Assembly: GCA_012521015.1 (NCBI GenBank)
Contig: JAAYNE010000017.1
Span: 1 to 42,361 of the forward strand
Reading direction: 5' to 3'
DNA from: Clostridiaceae bacterium
GTDB lineage: Bacteria > Bacillota > Clostridia > Saccharofermentanales > DTU023
DNA length: 42,361 nt
Shown: positions 15,857 to 24,620 of the stretch, piece after piece
How positions within the stretch are numbered: the stretch's first letter is position 1
Layout: every line of letters starts with the position of its first letter
Made by a program: the position numbers and the translations under genes
The notes under the pieces: generated by a model
What the model saw: only the letters and a program-made list of their open reading frames with translations
Databases searched by the model: none
What the model was told of the DNA's origin: nothing

Positions 15857-16273
15857 ATGAAAAGTTATCGTAAAGAATTATGGTTTAACATTTCACAAAG
15901 AAGAGGGTTGGTTAATATCACGCCTGATGTCCGGCAGGCAATCAGAGATAGCGGTATTTCTGAAGGACTTTGTTTAGTAAATGCAATGCATATCACGGCA
16001 AGTGTCTTTATCAATGATGATGAATCCGGTTTACACCGTGACTATGAACGTTGGTTAGAAAAGCTTGCACCGGAAAAACCTTATGAACAATACGATCATA
16101 ACGGTTTTGAAGATAATGCGGATGCACATTTGAAACGCACTATAATGGGACGCGAAGTCGTAGTCGCAATCACTGACGGTAAATTAGATTTCGGTCCATG
16201 GGAACAAATTTTCTATTATGAATTAGATGGCAAACGAAATAAACGTGCTTTAATAAAAATAATCGGCGAATAA
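15857..16273 (+). CDS. YjbQ / UPF0047 family protein
   Basis: A 138-aa protein of the YjbQ (UPF0047) family, annotated elsewhere as a secondary thiamine-phosphate synthase because some members can replace ThiE weakly. The family blocks are intact: [29 protein letters not shown] is represented by [11 protein letters not shown] and [12 protein letters not shown], then [18 protein letters not shown] with its His and Asp residues, and [15 protein letters not shown] near the end. AGGAG lies 8 nt before the ATG. It follows aconitase by 33 bp, so it is likely cotranscribed, though the functional link is unclear. Confidence 0.88.
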   Translation: MKSYRKELWFNISQRRGLVNITPDVRQAIRDSGISEGLCLVNAMHITASVFINDDESGLHRDYERWLEKLAPEKPYEQYDHNGFEDNADAHLKRTIMGREVVVAITDGKLDFGPWEQIFYYELDGKRNKRALIKIIGE

Positions 16274-16554
16274 CTGATCTGTCAATTATTTTGTTATTTC
16301 CGGTGAATCATGTTTCTTATTATCCAGGTACAATGCCGTTAGCTCTCTGGATCATCTTCAGTGTACCTGACAGTAAAGAAATCGGTGCATAATCTGTCGG
16401 CTTTTCCGGTGTTGGATAAGCTGATTTATGTAATCGCTGCAGCAATGATTCTTACGCAACCGTTTATAGTTTACAGGATTTGGAATTATCTTGTGTTCAC
16501 CGTTTTCTCCGGCAAAAGATCCGGTCAAGTTGTTACCTCTCATGCTAATCAATA
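16274..16554. other. gene-free stretch between yjbQ and the cyclophilin
   Basis: No convincing gene. It contains an inverted pair CAGGTACA (16325-16332) / TGTACCTG (16362-16369) with 29 nt between the arms, which shares its core with the operator-like motif at 32664 and 39805. A plus-strand frame across 16361-16807 encodes a hydrophobic stretch but runs antisense through the cyclophilin gene and has no ribosome site. Confidence 0.4.
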
Positions 16555-16618
16555 TCAAAAAAGTGACAACGTTGCAGCTTTTGCTAAAAACCAACTGCAT
16601 AAGTTGTTGCGTTGTCAC
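16555..16618 (-). terminator. probable ppiB terminator
   Basis: Just after the cyclophilin stop, read on the minus strand, GTGACAACG (16610-16618) pairs with CGTTGTCAC (16563-16571) and a run of six T follows. The enclosed 38 nt contain a smaller CTGCAA-type pairing that shortens the loop. Confidence 0.7.
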
Positions 16619-16627
16619 CTCTTGATT

Positions 16628-17155
16628 TTATATTTTTTCAGGTTCAGAATAGTCCGTGCCAAAAGTATCGACTGTGATTTGTTTGATTTTTTGATCTTGA
16701 TTCGGTCTATCTTGCATGTTACGAGGTGCATTGGCAATTTCATCTACTACATTCATACCTTCCAGCACTTTGCCGAAAGAGGCATATTGACCATCAAGAT
16801 GCGGTGAGTCTTGATGCATGATAAAAAATTGACTACCGGCGGAATTCGGTGACATAGCTCTTGCCATCGACAGAACACCTCGGGTATGTCTTAGATTATT
16901 CGTAAAACGATTCATTGCAAATTCACCGGAAATCGAATAACCGGGACCGCCCATACCTGTTCCGTCAGGACAACCGCCTTGAATCATGAAGCCGGGAATT
17001 ACTCGATGAAAAATACAACCATCATAGAAACCTTTATTAATCAAAGAGATATAATTATTTACCGTATTCGGAGCAATTTCCGGATAAAGCTCGGCTGTAA
17101 TTATTCCACCATTCTCCATTTCTATTGTTACAACAGGATTTTGTTTTTCTGACAT
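16628..17155 (-). CDS. ppiB: peptidyl-prolyl cis-trans isomerase, cyclophilin type
   Basis: Catalyses proline cis-trans isomerisation during folding. The 175-aa protein shows the cyclophilin core: FYDGCIFHRVIPGFMIQGG with the catalytic Arg, then GVLSMARAMSPNSAGSQFF(I), and HLDGQYASFGKV. There is no signal peptide, so it acts in the cytoplasm. AAAGGAG lies 7 nt before the ATG. It is a single gene, divergent from copA; the 349-bp gap between them carries the copA control region and otherwise AT-rich DNA in which I see nothing else certain. Confidence 0.95.
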   Translation of the reverse strand: MSEKQNPVVTIEMENGGIITAELYPEIAPNTVNNYISLINKGFYDGCIFHRVIPGFMIQGGCPDGTGMGGPGYSISGEFAMNRFTNNLRHTRGVLSMARAMSPNSAGSQFFIMHQDSPHLDGQYASFGKVLEGMNVVDEIANAPRNMQDRPNQDQKIKQITVDTFGTDYSEPEKI

Positions 17156-17377
17156 TAAATTTCTCCTTTAATATTATTTACGACATTTTATATCACATTA
17201 AATTCTTGCTCTAAAAGTCACTAAAGTCTGCACCTGATTATAAAACAAAAACACTAATAGCTAAAGTTTTACTTTTTTCTGCAAAATGCTCGTTAATTGC
17301 AACTCGTCAATTACAATTTAAACTGAAATTAAGTTTCATAATTACACAACAAGTCTTCTGGCTACAGTCAATCTATC

Positions 17378-17409
17378 TTGTCAAAATGCAAACAAAGAAC
17401 CATTATATA
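17378..17409 (+). promoter_or_regulatory. probable copA promoter
   Basis: TTGTCA (17378-17383) is a good -35 box. The -10 is either ATTATA (17402-17407, spacing 18) or TATATA (17404-17409). The CsoR-like site abuts it directly downstream. Confidence 0.5.
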
Positions 17410-17431
17410 GACACTACGGGGGTGGAGTGTT
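17410..17431 (+). promoter_or_regulatory. probable CsoR operator
   Basis: A GC-rich island in AT-rich DNA, with arms ACACT and AGTGT around ACGGGGGTGG. CsoR sites in other Bacillota contain a CTACGGGGGT-type core, which is present here. Its position immediately after the -10 box fits repression relieved by copper(I). Assignment rests on the core and on csoR being in the same operon. Confidence 0.5.
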
Positions 17432-17504
17432 AAAATTAAAGTGATTTTGCAAATCGTTTATTCTATATGAAAATTATTGTTAAAAAAGATATAAGAAATC
17501 CAAT

Positions 17505-20261
17505 ATGAAAGATAAATTTATAATAACAGGAATGACTTGTTCAGCTTGTTCGCAAGCTGTCGATCGAGCTGTAAATAAACTTGACGGTGTAAATGAAGTA
17601 AATGTCAACTTATTAACTAATTCAATGCAGGTCAGTTTTGACAATAATATAATTCATTCGGAACAAATTATTCAGGCAGTACAAGATGCGGGCTATGATG
17701 CAATTCCGGATAGTCCCGCTCTTAACTCTTCCAAGCAAAATGCTAAAATTAAGAAAAATCCGTTAGAGACACAATTGGTGCAAGATCAGAAAAGTCTTAA
17801 AAAACGATTTTTTATTTCATTAATCTTTATGGTACCCCTGATGTATATTGCAATGGCTCCAATGCTCGGCTTGCCTGCTTTAAGTATATTCGAAGGTCCG
17901 GAAAACTCAGTTATTTTTGCATTTAGTCAAATGCTCTTGACTTTGCCCGTAATTATTATTAATCACAAATATTTCACTAACGGTTTCAAGACTTTGATTA
18001 AAAGACAGCCCAATATGGACTCTCTGATCGCCTTAGGCTCATCTGCCGCTTTTATTTACGGAATTTTTGTTATATATCGTCTTGCTTATGCCTTAGGTCA
18101 CAATCAGCCGGCAGTAATTCAACGTTATGCACATTCACTTTATTTCGAATCGGCAGCCATGATACTGACCTTAATTACTTTAGGCAAGTTCTTAGAAGCT
18201 AAATCAAAAGGCAAGACTACTGATGCAATAAAAAAGCTGATGGATTTAAGCCCTAAAACCGCAATTCGATTAGAAGATGATAAAGAAATTGAAATTCCGA
18301 TTGAGCAAGTTAAAGTTGGTGATATTCTAGTCGTTAAACCCGGTTCTTCGGTACCGGTAGACGGTAGAATTATCAGCGGACAAGGTTCTTTCGATCAATC
18401 TGCAATTACAGGTGAATCTATTCCGGTAGCAAAAGGTCCTGATCAGGAAATAATCGGTTCAACAATTTTGAAACTCGGTTCAATTACAATGCGTGCAGAA
18501 AAAGTCGGCAATGATACAACAATTGCCAAAATTATTCAGCTGGTACAAGATGCAAATGCAACGAAAGCTCCGATCGCACAATTGGCAGATAAAGTAGCCG
18601 GTGTTTTCGTGCCGGTCGTTATCGGTATTGCCACTCTTGCAACTGTCATCTGGTTACTTAGCGGTCAATCTTTTGAATTTGCTTTAACCATCGGAATCTC
18701 CGTGTTGGTTATTTCTTGTCCTTGTGCTTTAGGTCTGGCAACTCCGGTTGCGATCATGGTCGGCACAGGCCAAGGTGCAAGCAACGGAATCTTGATCAAA
18801 TCTGCCGAAGCTTTGGAAACTTTACATGAAATCGACTCAATTATTTTAGATAAGACCGGAACGATCACTGTCGGAAAACCTGTCGTTACAGATATCGTTT
18901 TGCTTTCCGATCTTAAACAAAATGATTTTTTACAAATTGCAGCCTCCTTGGAAGCCCCCTCGGAGCATCCGCTCAGTTTAGCCATTCTGGAGTGTGCAGC
19001 CGACATCGGAATCAATGTTTTGCCGGTTGATAATTTTTTCAACACATTGGGCAAAGGCATCGAGGCAACAATTAATGAAAAACGCTATATCGCCGGAAAT
19101 CAAACATTTATGGTCGAGAACAGTTTGGATATTACACTTACAGAAAAAATATTGTTTGACTTATCTCAAGCCGGAAAAACCGTACTTTATTTTGCTAAGG
19201 AAAATCAACTGCTCGGGATGATTGCAGTCGCTGATCCGACCAAAACTAGTTCCAAACAAGCAATCCGATTATTACATGATCTGGGTATCACAACCTACAT
19301 GTTGACCGGAGATAATCAAAGAACTGCTGAGGCAATCGGCAAAAAATTAAGTTTGGATCAAGTAATTGCCGAAGTTCTACCGCAAGAAAAAGAAAAAATG
19401 ATTCATCAAATTAAGCAACAAGGCGGCAAAGTTGCCATGGTCGGTGACGGTATCAACGATGCTCCTGCCCTGGCAAGAGCCGATGTTGGAATTGCAATCG
19501 GTGCAGGCACGGATATCGCAATTGAAGCTGCCGATATCGTCTTGATGAAATCTGATTTGCTTGATGTAGTGAACAGCATCGAACTCAGTAAACGCACAAT
19601 TCGAAATATTAAGCAGAATTTATTTTGGGCATTCTTTTATAATGTTATTTTGATACCTTTAGCAGCGGGAGTACTTTATTTACCGTTCGGCATTGTTTTG
19701 AATCCGATGATCGCTTCGGCGTCAATGTCTTTATCCTCCGTTTTTGTGGTAACCAATGCCTTGAGATTAAATCGCTTCAGGCCCTTAGTTCAAGTTGATA
19801 ACTATGATATAAATAAATCTGATAAAGCTAAAAAATCAAATATTGTAGTTAAATCAATAAGTATAGATAATTCGGTTAAGTCATCTGATTCAATTCAAGC
19901 TAAACCAAGTGATTCACAAGCTAAATTTGAGGCAAGCGATCATATTCAAGTTAAAGAAGTCGATTCCACAATTCAGGTTGAGAGCGTTGATTTAAATAAT
20001 TACCACATAAATAATGTAAATAATACGAAAAAAGGAGATTTAAAAACCATGAAAAAAATTATCAAAATCGAAGGTATGTTTTGTCCTCATTGTTCAGGCA
20101 GAGTAGAACAAGTATTAAATCAAATTGACGGTGTATCCGCAACTGTAGATTTAGAACATAAACAAGCAAAAGTGAAATTAAATCAAGATATTAATAACCA
20201 AATCTTGATCGACACAATCACGGATGCCGGTTATGAAGTAGTGGAAATTATTGAGGTATAA
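17505..20261 (+). CDS. copA: copper-exporting P1B-type ATPase with fused C-terminal CopZ-like domain
   Basis: Pumps Cu(I) out of the cell using ATP. In 918 aa: an N-terminal heavy-metal domain (GMTCSACS, Cys12 and Cys15), eight predicted membrane helices, the CPC metal site (Cys405-Pro-Cys407), the phosphorylated Asp449 in DKTGT, TGDN, and GDGINDAPALARADVG. After the last helix comes a polar Ser/Asp/Lys-rich linker (about 770-848) and a second heavy-metal domain (849-918, GMFCPHC with Cys860 and Cys863). A C-terminal domain is unusual for CopA, and it carries its own ribosome site and ATG (next entry). No good ribosome site is visible before the ATG at 17505. csoR follows with a 2-bp gap. Confidence 0.95.
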   Translation: MKDKFIITGMTCSACSQAVDRAVNKLDGVNEVNVNLLTNSMQVSFDNNIIHSEQIIQAVQDAGYDAIPDSPALNSSKQNAKIKKNPLETQLVQDQKSLKKRFFISLIFMVPLMYIAMAPMLGLPALSIFEGPENSVIFAFSQMLLTLPVIIINHKYFTNGFKTLIKRQPNMDSLIALGSSAAFIYGIFVIYRLAYALGHNQPAVIQRYAHSLYFESAAMILTLITLGKFLEAKSKGKTTDAIKKLMDLSPKTAIRLEDDKEIEIPIEQVKVGDILVVKPGSSVPVDGRIISGQGSFDQSAITGESIPVAKGPDQEIIGSTILKLGSITMRAEKVGNDTTIAKIIQLVQDANATKAPIAQLADKVAGVFVPVVIGIATLATVIWLLSGQSFEFALTIGISVLVISCPCALGLATPVAIMVGTGQGASNGILIKSAEALETLHEIDSIILDKTGTITVGKPVVTDIVLLSDLKQNDFLQIAASLEAPSEHPLSLAILECAADIGINVLPVDNFFNTLGKGIEATINEKRYIAGNQTFMVENSLDITLTEKILFDLSQAGKTVLYFAKENQLLGMIAVADPTKTSSKQAIRLLHDLGITTYMLTGDNQRTAEAIGKKLSLDQVIAEVLPQEKEKMIHQIKQQGGKVAMVGDGINDAPALARADVGIAIGAGTDIAIEAADIVLMKSDLLDVVNSIELSKRTIRNIKQNLFWAFFYNVILIPLAAGVLYLPFGIVLNPMIASASMSLSSVFVVTNALRLNRFRPLVQVDNYDINKSDKAKKSNIVVKSISIDNSVKSSDSIQAKPSDSQAKFEASDHIQVKEVDSTIQVESVDLNNYHINNVNNTKKGDLKTMKKIIKIEGMFCPHCSGRVEQVLNQIDGVSATVDLEHKQAKVKLNQDINNQILIDTITDAGYEVVEIIEV
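20049..20261 (+). CDS. copZ: internal copZ-like copper chaperone frame within copA
   Basis: In the same frame as copA, the ATG at 20049 begins MKKIIKIEGMFCPHCSGRVE, a complete 70-aa CopZ-type heavy-metal domain with its CPHC copper site. AAAGGAG at 20031-20037 is the best ribosome site in the copper operon and stands 11 nt before this ATG, inside the copA linker. The simplest reading is that a separate copZ gene became fused when the stop between copA and copZ was lost, while its start signals survived. Free CopZ could then be made by internal initiation alongside the fused form. Not shown experimentally. Confidence 0.65.
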   Translation: MKKIIKIEGMFCPHCSGRVEQVLNQIDGVSATVDLEHKQAKVKLNQDINNQILIDTITDAGYEVVEIIEV

Positions 20262-20263
20262 GA

Positions 20264-20530
20264 ATGCAAGCTGATCCTCAAAAGGTATTAAATCGGTTGA
20301 AAACTGCTCGCGGTCAAATTGACGGCATCATTCGCATGGTTGAAGAAAATCAATATTGCATTGATATTTCAAATCAAATTTTGGCAGCTCAAGCCGTTTT
20401 AAAATCAACGAATAAGATGATTTTGCACGCTCATTTAGATCACTGTGTAAGACAATCATTTGCCAACGAAAAAGATCGTGATGAAAAACTAGCCGAAATC
20501 CAAACCATAATTGATAAGTTATTAAAATAA
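20264..20530 (+). CDS. csoR: copper-sensing repressor CsoR
   Basis: An 88-aa DUF156-family regulator, all helical, that leaves DNA when it binds Cu(I). Cys32, His57 and Cys61 reproduce the x-C-H-C copper site of CsoR (Mycobacterium tuberculosis Cys36, His61, Cys65); formaldehyde- or nickel-sensing relatives differ there. It begins 2 bp after copA, with GAGGT in the copA end as its ribosome site, so copA-copZ-csoR form one copper-controlled, self-regulated operon. Just after its stop is the 12-bp palindrome CACTTGCAAGTG (20540-20551). Confidence 0.93.
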   Translation: MQADPQKVLNRLKTARGQIDGIIRMVEENQYCIDISNQILAAQAVLKSTNKMILHAHLDHCVRQSFANEKDRDEKLAEIQTIIDKLLK

Positions 20531-20619
20531 ATTTCCATACACTTGCAAGTGAGCGAAATACATTTTTGCTGTAAAGATATTTGTCCTAATCAGCTTGAAC
20601 TGATAATGCGACATTAACT

Positions 20620-20722
20620 ACAGGAATAGCTATTCAATATTCATCCGGTGCAAAAGTATTTGTTTCTCGGACCTTTTTCTTATTTTTCTCATAAACTCTG
20701 CAAAAAGTTACGCTATTCCTGT
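20620..20722. repeat. 11-bp inverted repeat in the csoR-capA gap
   Basis: ACAGGAATAGC (20620-20630) and GCTATTCCTGT (20712-20722) are perfect complements 81 bp apart. No T run follows. The gap 20531-20921 otherwise holds the capA promoter and very AT-rich DNA. A minus-strand frame of about 45 codons across the repeat (near 20640-20770) looks coding-like, but I do not recognise it. Confidence 0.5.
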
Positions 20723-20783
20723 GGATATCTTCCCAAAAAGAATCTTCCCATATCAGATAGCAAGGAAATTAATATTTGTTTTT

Positions 20784-20812
20784 TTGTTTACTGCATCTAC
20801 TGAAAATATAAT
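20784..20812 (+). promoter_or_regulatory. probable capA promoter
   Basis: TTGTTT (20784-20789) and a consensus TATAAT (20807-20812) with 17-bp spacing, about 100 bp before the capA start codon. Confidence 0.5.
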
Positions 20813-20921
20813 ATAATGTAAAATATAAAATGTAATATTATAATAATTATAATAAATATATAAGATATAAAAATCTTTTAACCAATTAAATTTTATTAAA
20901 ATTTCGAAAGTGAATTAAATT

Positions 20922-22295
20922 ATGATAATTAAGACATTTGCTAAACAAAATATATTATTAAAGAAAAAACATATTTTAATTATTGCACTTTGCTTAATCT
21001 TGATTTTACCGGGATGTACTAAAAAGAATTCGATGCCCGAAGATACTCTTCAATCAAATACAGAATTGAATAAGCAGCCTGCTTCACAAAGTGAATCGAA
21101 TGATAATTCTGTAGGTATTAAACAAGATTCAATATCGCTTAAAATGCTGGCAGAAGAAGCAGAACAGGATTTATCCGCTTCCTTTACTATCGGTATGATT
21201 GGCGATGTACTATTCCATGATTGGTTGATTTTAGGCGGCTTACAAGAGGATGGTACCTATAATTATCCTTACATTTACGAATATTTAGAACCGGATGTTA
21301 ATAACCTTGATTTTGCAATGTTCAATATGGAAGGTACTTTAGCAGGACCACCCTATACCGGATATCCTATCTTTTCCGCACCGTCTGAATTGGCAAATTC
21401 CATGGCGGAAAAAGGTTTTGATCTGGCTACGACTGCAAGTAATCATAGTGTTGATCGCGGTGTGGAAGGAATGTACGCCACAATCGATTCATTGCGCAAT
21501 GCCGGATTGGAAAATCTGGGAACACGTAAAGAGGGTGATCCGCCATATTTTTCTACAGAATTAAACGGAATTAAAGTTGCAATCAGTACATCCACTTACA
21601 CTACACCGAAAATTAACGGATTGGTCAGTTTAAACGGTATCCCTGTTCCGGCTGAAGCCGAACATCTGATTGATACATTCAGTTTGGAAGAAGCCTATAT
21701 GTACGATGATATGGCAAAACTTCAGCAACGTGCCCGCACTATGCGTGAAGACGGAAATGAAGTAGTAATTTTCATCATGCATTGGGGAACTGAATATAGT
21801 TTACAGGAAGATTGGTATCAAGGACTCTATGCTCAGGCTTTAGCCGATGCAGGAGTTGATATGGTTTTCGGGATGCACCCCCATGTTGTGGAACCGATTA
21901 AAACGGTAAAATCCGAAGACGGCAAGCATAATATGTTAGTTTATTATTCTCTCGGCAATTCAGTTTCCGATCAATCTTACGATACTGCAGACATGATGGG
22001 CCATTGCCAGGACGGCTTGATGGGAATAGTGACTTTTGATCGAGATAAGGAAGGCACAATCAGTATCAGTGAATGTGGTTATATGGCGACCTACTGTCAT
22101 ATGATCAAAATTGCCGAAAATGCAACACAGAGTCAAGTTATTCCGGTCAAAAGAGCTTTAGATAACCCTGAAGCTTATGGTATTTATGACATTTCATTAA
22201 TCCAAGGTTCAGCCGAACGGACTGCTAATATCATGAGTAATAATTCGATTGAGGGTCTTGAATTTAAAGAATATGATTCGGTGCCGGTTTTCTAA
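20922..22295 (+). CDS. CapA-family lipoprotein (metallophosphatase fold)
   Basis: A 457-aa surface lipoprotein. A signal peptide with lipobox LPGC puts the lipidated Cys at 32. The CapA / poly-gamma-glutamate capsule domain follows a polar linker: IGMIGDVLFHD near 91, FNMEGTLAG, TTASNHSVDRG, IMHWGTEY and GMHPHVVEP, with the Asp, Asn and His residues of a calcineurin-like metal site, then YYSLGNSV. CapA/PgsA proteins aid capsule or poly-gamma-glutamate export, but no capsule synthetase genes are near, so the local role is open. lplA begins 24 bp later and may be cotranscribed. The ribosome site is weak (GTGAATTAAATT). Confidence 0.88.
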   Translation: MIIKTFAKQNILLKKKHILIIALCLILILPGCTKKNSMPEDTLQSNTELNKQPASQSESNDNSVGIKQDSISLKMLAEEAEQDLSASFTIGMIGDVLFHDWLILGGLQEDGTYNYPYIYEYLEPDVNNLDFAMFNMEGTLAGPPYTGYPIFSAPSELANSMAEKGFDLATTASNHSVDRGVEGMYATIDSLRNAGLENLGTRKEGDPPYFSTELNGIKVAISTSTYTTPKINGLVSLNGIPVPAEAEHLIDTFSLEEAYMYDDMAKLQQRARTMREDGNEVVIFIMHWGTEYSLQEDWYQGLYAQALADAGVDMVFGMHPHVVEPIKTVKSEDGKHNMLVYYSLGNSVSDQSYDTADMMGHCQDGLMGIVTFDRDKEGTISISECGYMATYCHMIKIAENATQSQVIPVKRALDNPEAYGIYDISLIQGSAERTANIMSNNSIEGLEFKEYDSVPVF

Positions 22296-22319
22296 ATTGA
22301 ATCTGCAGATTAATTTTAT

Positions 22320-23312
22320 ATGAAATATTTTATCAGCGATACAAACGATACTGCTTACAATGTTGCTTTGGAAGACTATGCTTTCAATAATATAACCGAT
22401 GTTGATGAGATTTTTATGCTTTGGATTAATGAGCCCTCAATTATTATCGGTAAAAACCAAAATGCTCTGGCTGAAATCAATAGTGATTTTGTAAAAAAAA
22501 ATAATATCCGAGTCATTCGACGCATCTCAGGCGGCGGTGCAGTATATCACGACTTGAATAATTTGAATTTTACTCTAATTGTTCCGCGTCAAAATGAAAA
22601 TGTTTTTGATTTCAAGGCATTTTCTCAACCGGTAATTCGTACGTTGGCAAAACTGGGAATTTCAGCTACGTTCAGCGGTCGCAATGACATAGAAATAGAT
22701 GGGCAAAAGTTCTGTGGTAATGCTCAAGCTTATTCCAAAGACCGCGTTCTGCACCACGGCTGTTTGATGTTTGACGTAGATGTTTCAGTCTTAAGCAATG
22801 CTTTGAATGTGAAAGAAAACAAAATCAAATCTAAAGGCATCAAATCTGTACGTAGTCGTGTCACTAATATCAAGCAACATCTGACCCAAGAAATGACCGT
22901 TGAAGATTTCAAACAGGCTTTGTTTGACGAAATGAAAACTACCCGACCTGATCTTGAATCATATATTTTAAGCGAAGCTGATCAGGCAGCAATTCACAAA
23001 CTTGCAATTAAAAAAGCAAGTTGGGATTGGAACTACGGCAAAGCCCCGGCTTACAATTTGCGCAAAGACCTTAAATATTCTTTTGGCAGTATTGAGGTTT
23101 TATTGGAAACTTCACATTCAATCCTGAAGCAAGTTACGTTTTACGGAGATTTCTTCGGTATTCGTGATGTTGCCGAACTAGCAGAAGAATTAAAAGACTT
23201 ACAGCTGGAAAAATCAGCAATTAAAGCCCGGGTTGAATCCCTGCCCTATCCCGTTTCCGATTACTTCTCCGGGTTAACTAATCAAGAATTCTGTGAATTG
23301 TTATTGCCATAA
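22320..23312 (+). CDS. lplA: lipoate-protein ligase
   Basis: Activates lipoic acid with ATP and attaches it to lysines of E2 and glycine-cleavage H proteins. The 330-aa protein has RRISGGGAVYHD (67-78), GRNDIEIDGQKFCGNAQ with the catalytic Lys, the HHGCLMFDVD strand, and a C-terminal accessory domain (about 245-330) as in LplA. No lipoyl domain or acceptor gene lies in the window; the dihydrolipoyl dehydrogenase at 29540 is the only related gene. No clear ribosome site is seen, so it may depend on readthrough from capA. Its stop codon directly abuts the stop of the convergent DUF3048 gene. Confidence 0.93.
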   Translation: MKYFISDTNDTAYNVALEDYAFNNITDVDEIFMLWINEPSIIIGKNQNALAEINSDFVKKNNIRVIRRISGGGAVYHDLNNLNFTLIVPRQNENVFDFKAFSQPVIRTLAKLGISATFSGRNDIEIDGQKFCGNAQAYSKDRVLHHGCLMFDVDVSVLSNALNVKENKIKSKGIKSVRSRVTNIKQHLTQEMTVEDFKQALFDEMKTTRPDLESYILSEADQAAIHKLAIKKASWDWNYGKAPAYNLRKDLKYSFGSIEVLLETSHSILKQVTFYGDFFGIRDVAELAEELKDLQLEKSAIKARVESLPYPVSDYFSGLTNQEFCELLLP

Positions 23313-24458
23313 TCATTTAATTGTAATGCCTGTTTCACTACCGGTTACTAAGACCCAAGTTTGTCCCGGATTGAGTTTTAATTCTTTGCCATCAACAAAA
23401 TATTTTGTTTTGCTCGCAGCATCTTGTTTCTCCCAAGTCAGAGGAACATATTGGCCTTGAGAAATATAGTAGCCGGTACCTTCACCAATATGATCTAAGG
23501 TCAAAATACCGCCGATTGTCGGATGCGGATGATATTCCGATTCCTGAATAATAATATTCACGATCTCAAACTGTTTTTGATCATTTTCATCTACTTGCTC
23601 AACACCGTCTTTGGTCAAAGAGTATGTTTTGGTTTTCGGCATATATGTGAATAGGCTGTTATTATCGAAGAAATAATTAATTTCAACAGATTCCGCTTTT
23701 TTGCCGTTTGGAGTTTTTGCTTCGGTATTGAAAGCGTAGCCCTCTTTATCCGTAGTTGCCGGATATCCTCTGCTCTCGGCAAATTCACGCAAAGCCTGTG
23801 TTTTCGAATACATATTATGCGGTGCTACCTTACCGGTATCGTTATAGCGCCACATTGCTGAGGCAGGAGCAAACATGGCATCCAAATCATTATATTCACC
23901 GCTTGCCAAGATTTCCGTAGCCTCACTGGAACCGCCGACATGAGCATAGCCGGCATCAAATTCCTGCATCCGTTCAATATAATATTTCCGCGCTGAGCGA
24001 ATCGGTCCTAATAAATCTGCTTCTTGCGAATGGAAAATAGCAAGATATCTCGTATATGTACCTTCTACCCGCATCTCAAAAATCATATCTGCTTGACGTA
24101 TTCCGGCATGCATTCTGGCATCGGGGCTATTATCAATCATCACCGCCAGCGGAAGCTTGGCATTATCTGCTTCAGAAATCGGGCGACCGGCAAATTTTGA
24201 AAGCTCAGTCTGTTCCTGTTCAGATTCAGATACTTTCGGTTCAGTTGTAATTTGTTTGGTTTCTACTTCAGTTTCAACAATTTTCTTTTCTGTTTCTGTT
24301 AAACCGGTGGTTTCTTTGAATACTGTTTCTTTCTCGGTAACTTTTTCATCTTTTTTAATTTGATCATTTTCGCCGCTCTCTTTTTTCTTACAAGCAACAG
24401 CTAAACTCATACTCACAATTAAAATTATAATTATACATTTTGATATAATTTTTTTCAT
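23313..24458 (-). CDS. DUF3048 (YerB-like) lipoprotein
   Basis: A 381-aa secreted lipoprotein. The signal peptide ends in LAVAC with lipid Cys23. A Lys/Glu/Thr-rich linker (24-90) follows, then the DUF3048 region from GRPISEADNAKLPLAVMIDN: DARMHAGIRQADMIFEM, YLAIFHSQEADLLGPIRSAR, and the smaller C-terminal domain with YHPHPTIGG and NPGQTWVLV. Members such as B. subtilis YerB are cell-surface proteins of unknown function. The gene is transcribed alone; there are 0 bp between its stop and that of lplA. A weak ribosome site (AGGAG) precedes the ATG. The gap 24459-24620 shows nothing certain. Confidence 0.88.
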   Translation of the reverse strand: MKKIISKCIIIILIVSMSLAVACKKKESGENDQIKKDEKVTEKETVFKETTGLTETEKKIVETEVETKQITTEPKVSESEQEQTELSKFAGRPISEADNAKLPLAVMIDNSPDARMHAGIRQADMIFEMRVEGTYTRYLAIFHSQEADLLGPIRSARKYYIERMQEFDAGYAHVGGSSEATEILASGEYNDLDAMFAPASAMWRYNDTGKVAPHNMYSKTQALREFAESRGYPATTDKEGYAFNTEAKTPNGKKAESVEINYFFDNNSLFTYMPKTKTYSLTKDGVEQVDENDQKQFEIVNIIIQESEYHPHPTIGGILTLDHIGEGTGYYISQGQYVPLTWEKQDAASKTKYFVDGKELKLNPGQTWVLVTGSETGITIK

Positions 24459-24620
24459 AATAACTCCTGAAACATTTATTTGGTTTGTTGTATAGATTGA
24501 TCCTTTCTATAAAAAGAAAAATCTTGTCTCAATTCAAATATTAAGTTTTTCTAGCAAAAATAATTCATACTACAAATTATATGGAACTTTGGTTTAAGTT
24601 CCTATTTGCTTATTCACAAT

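Noticed and set aside
16361..16807. A 148-residue plus-strand frame with hydrophobic stretches
   Set aside because: It lies mostly antisense to the cyclophilin gene and its terminator and lacks a ribosome site.
23300..23320. A hidden gene or terminator between lplA and the DUF3048 gene
   Set aside because: The two stop codons abut, with no room for one; transcripts must overlap.
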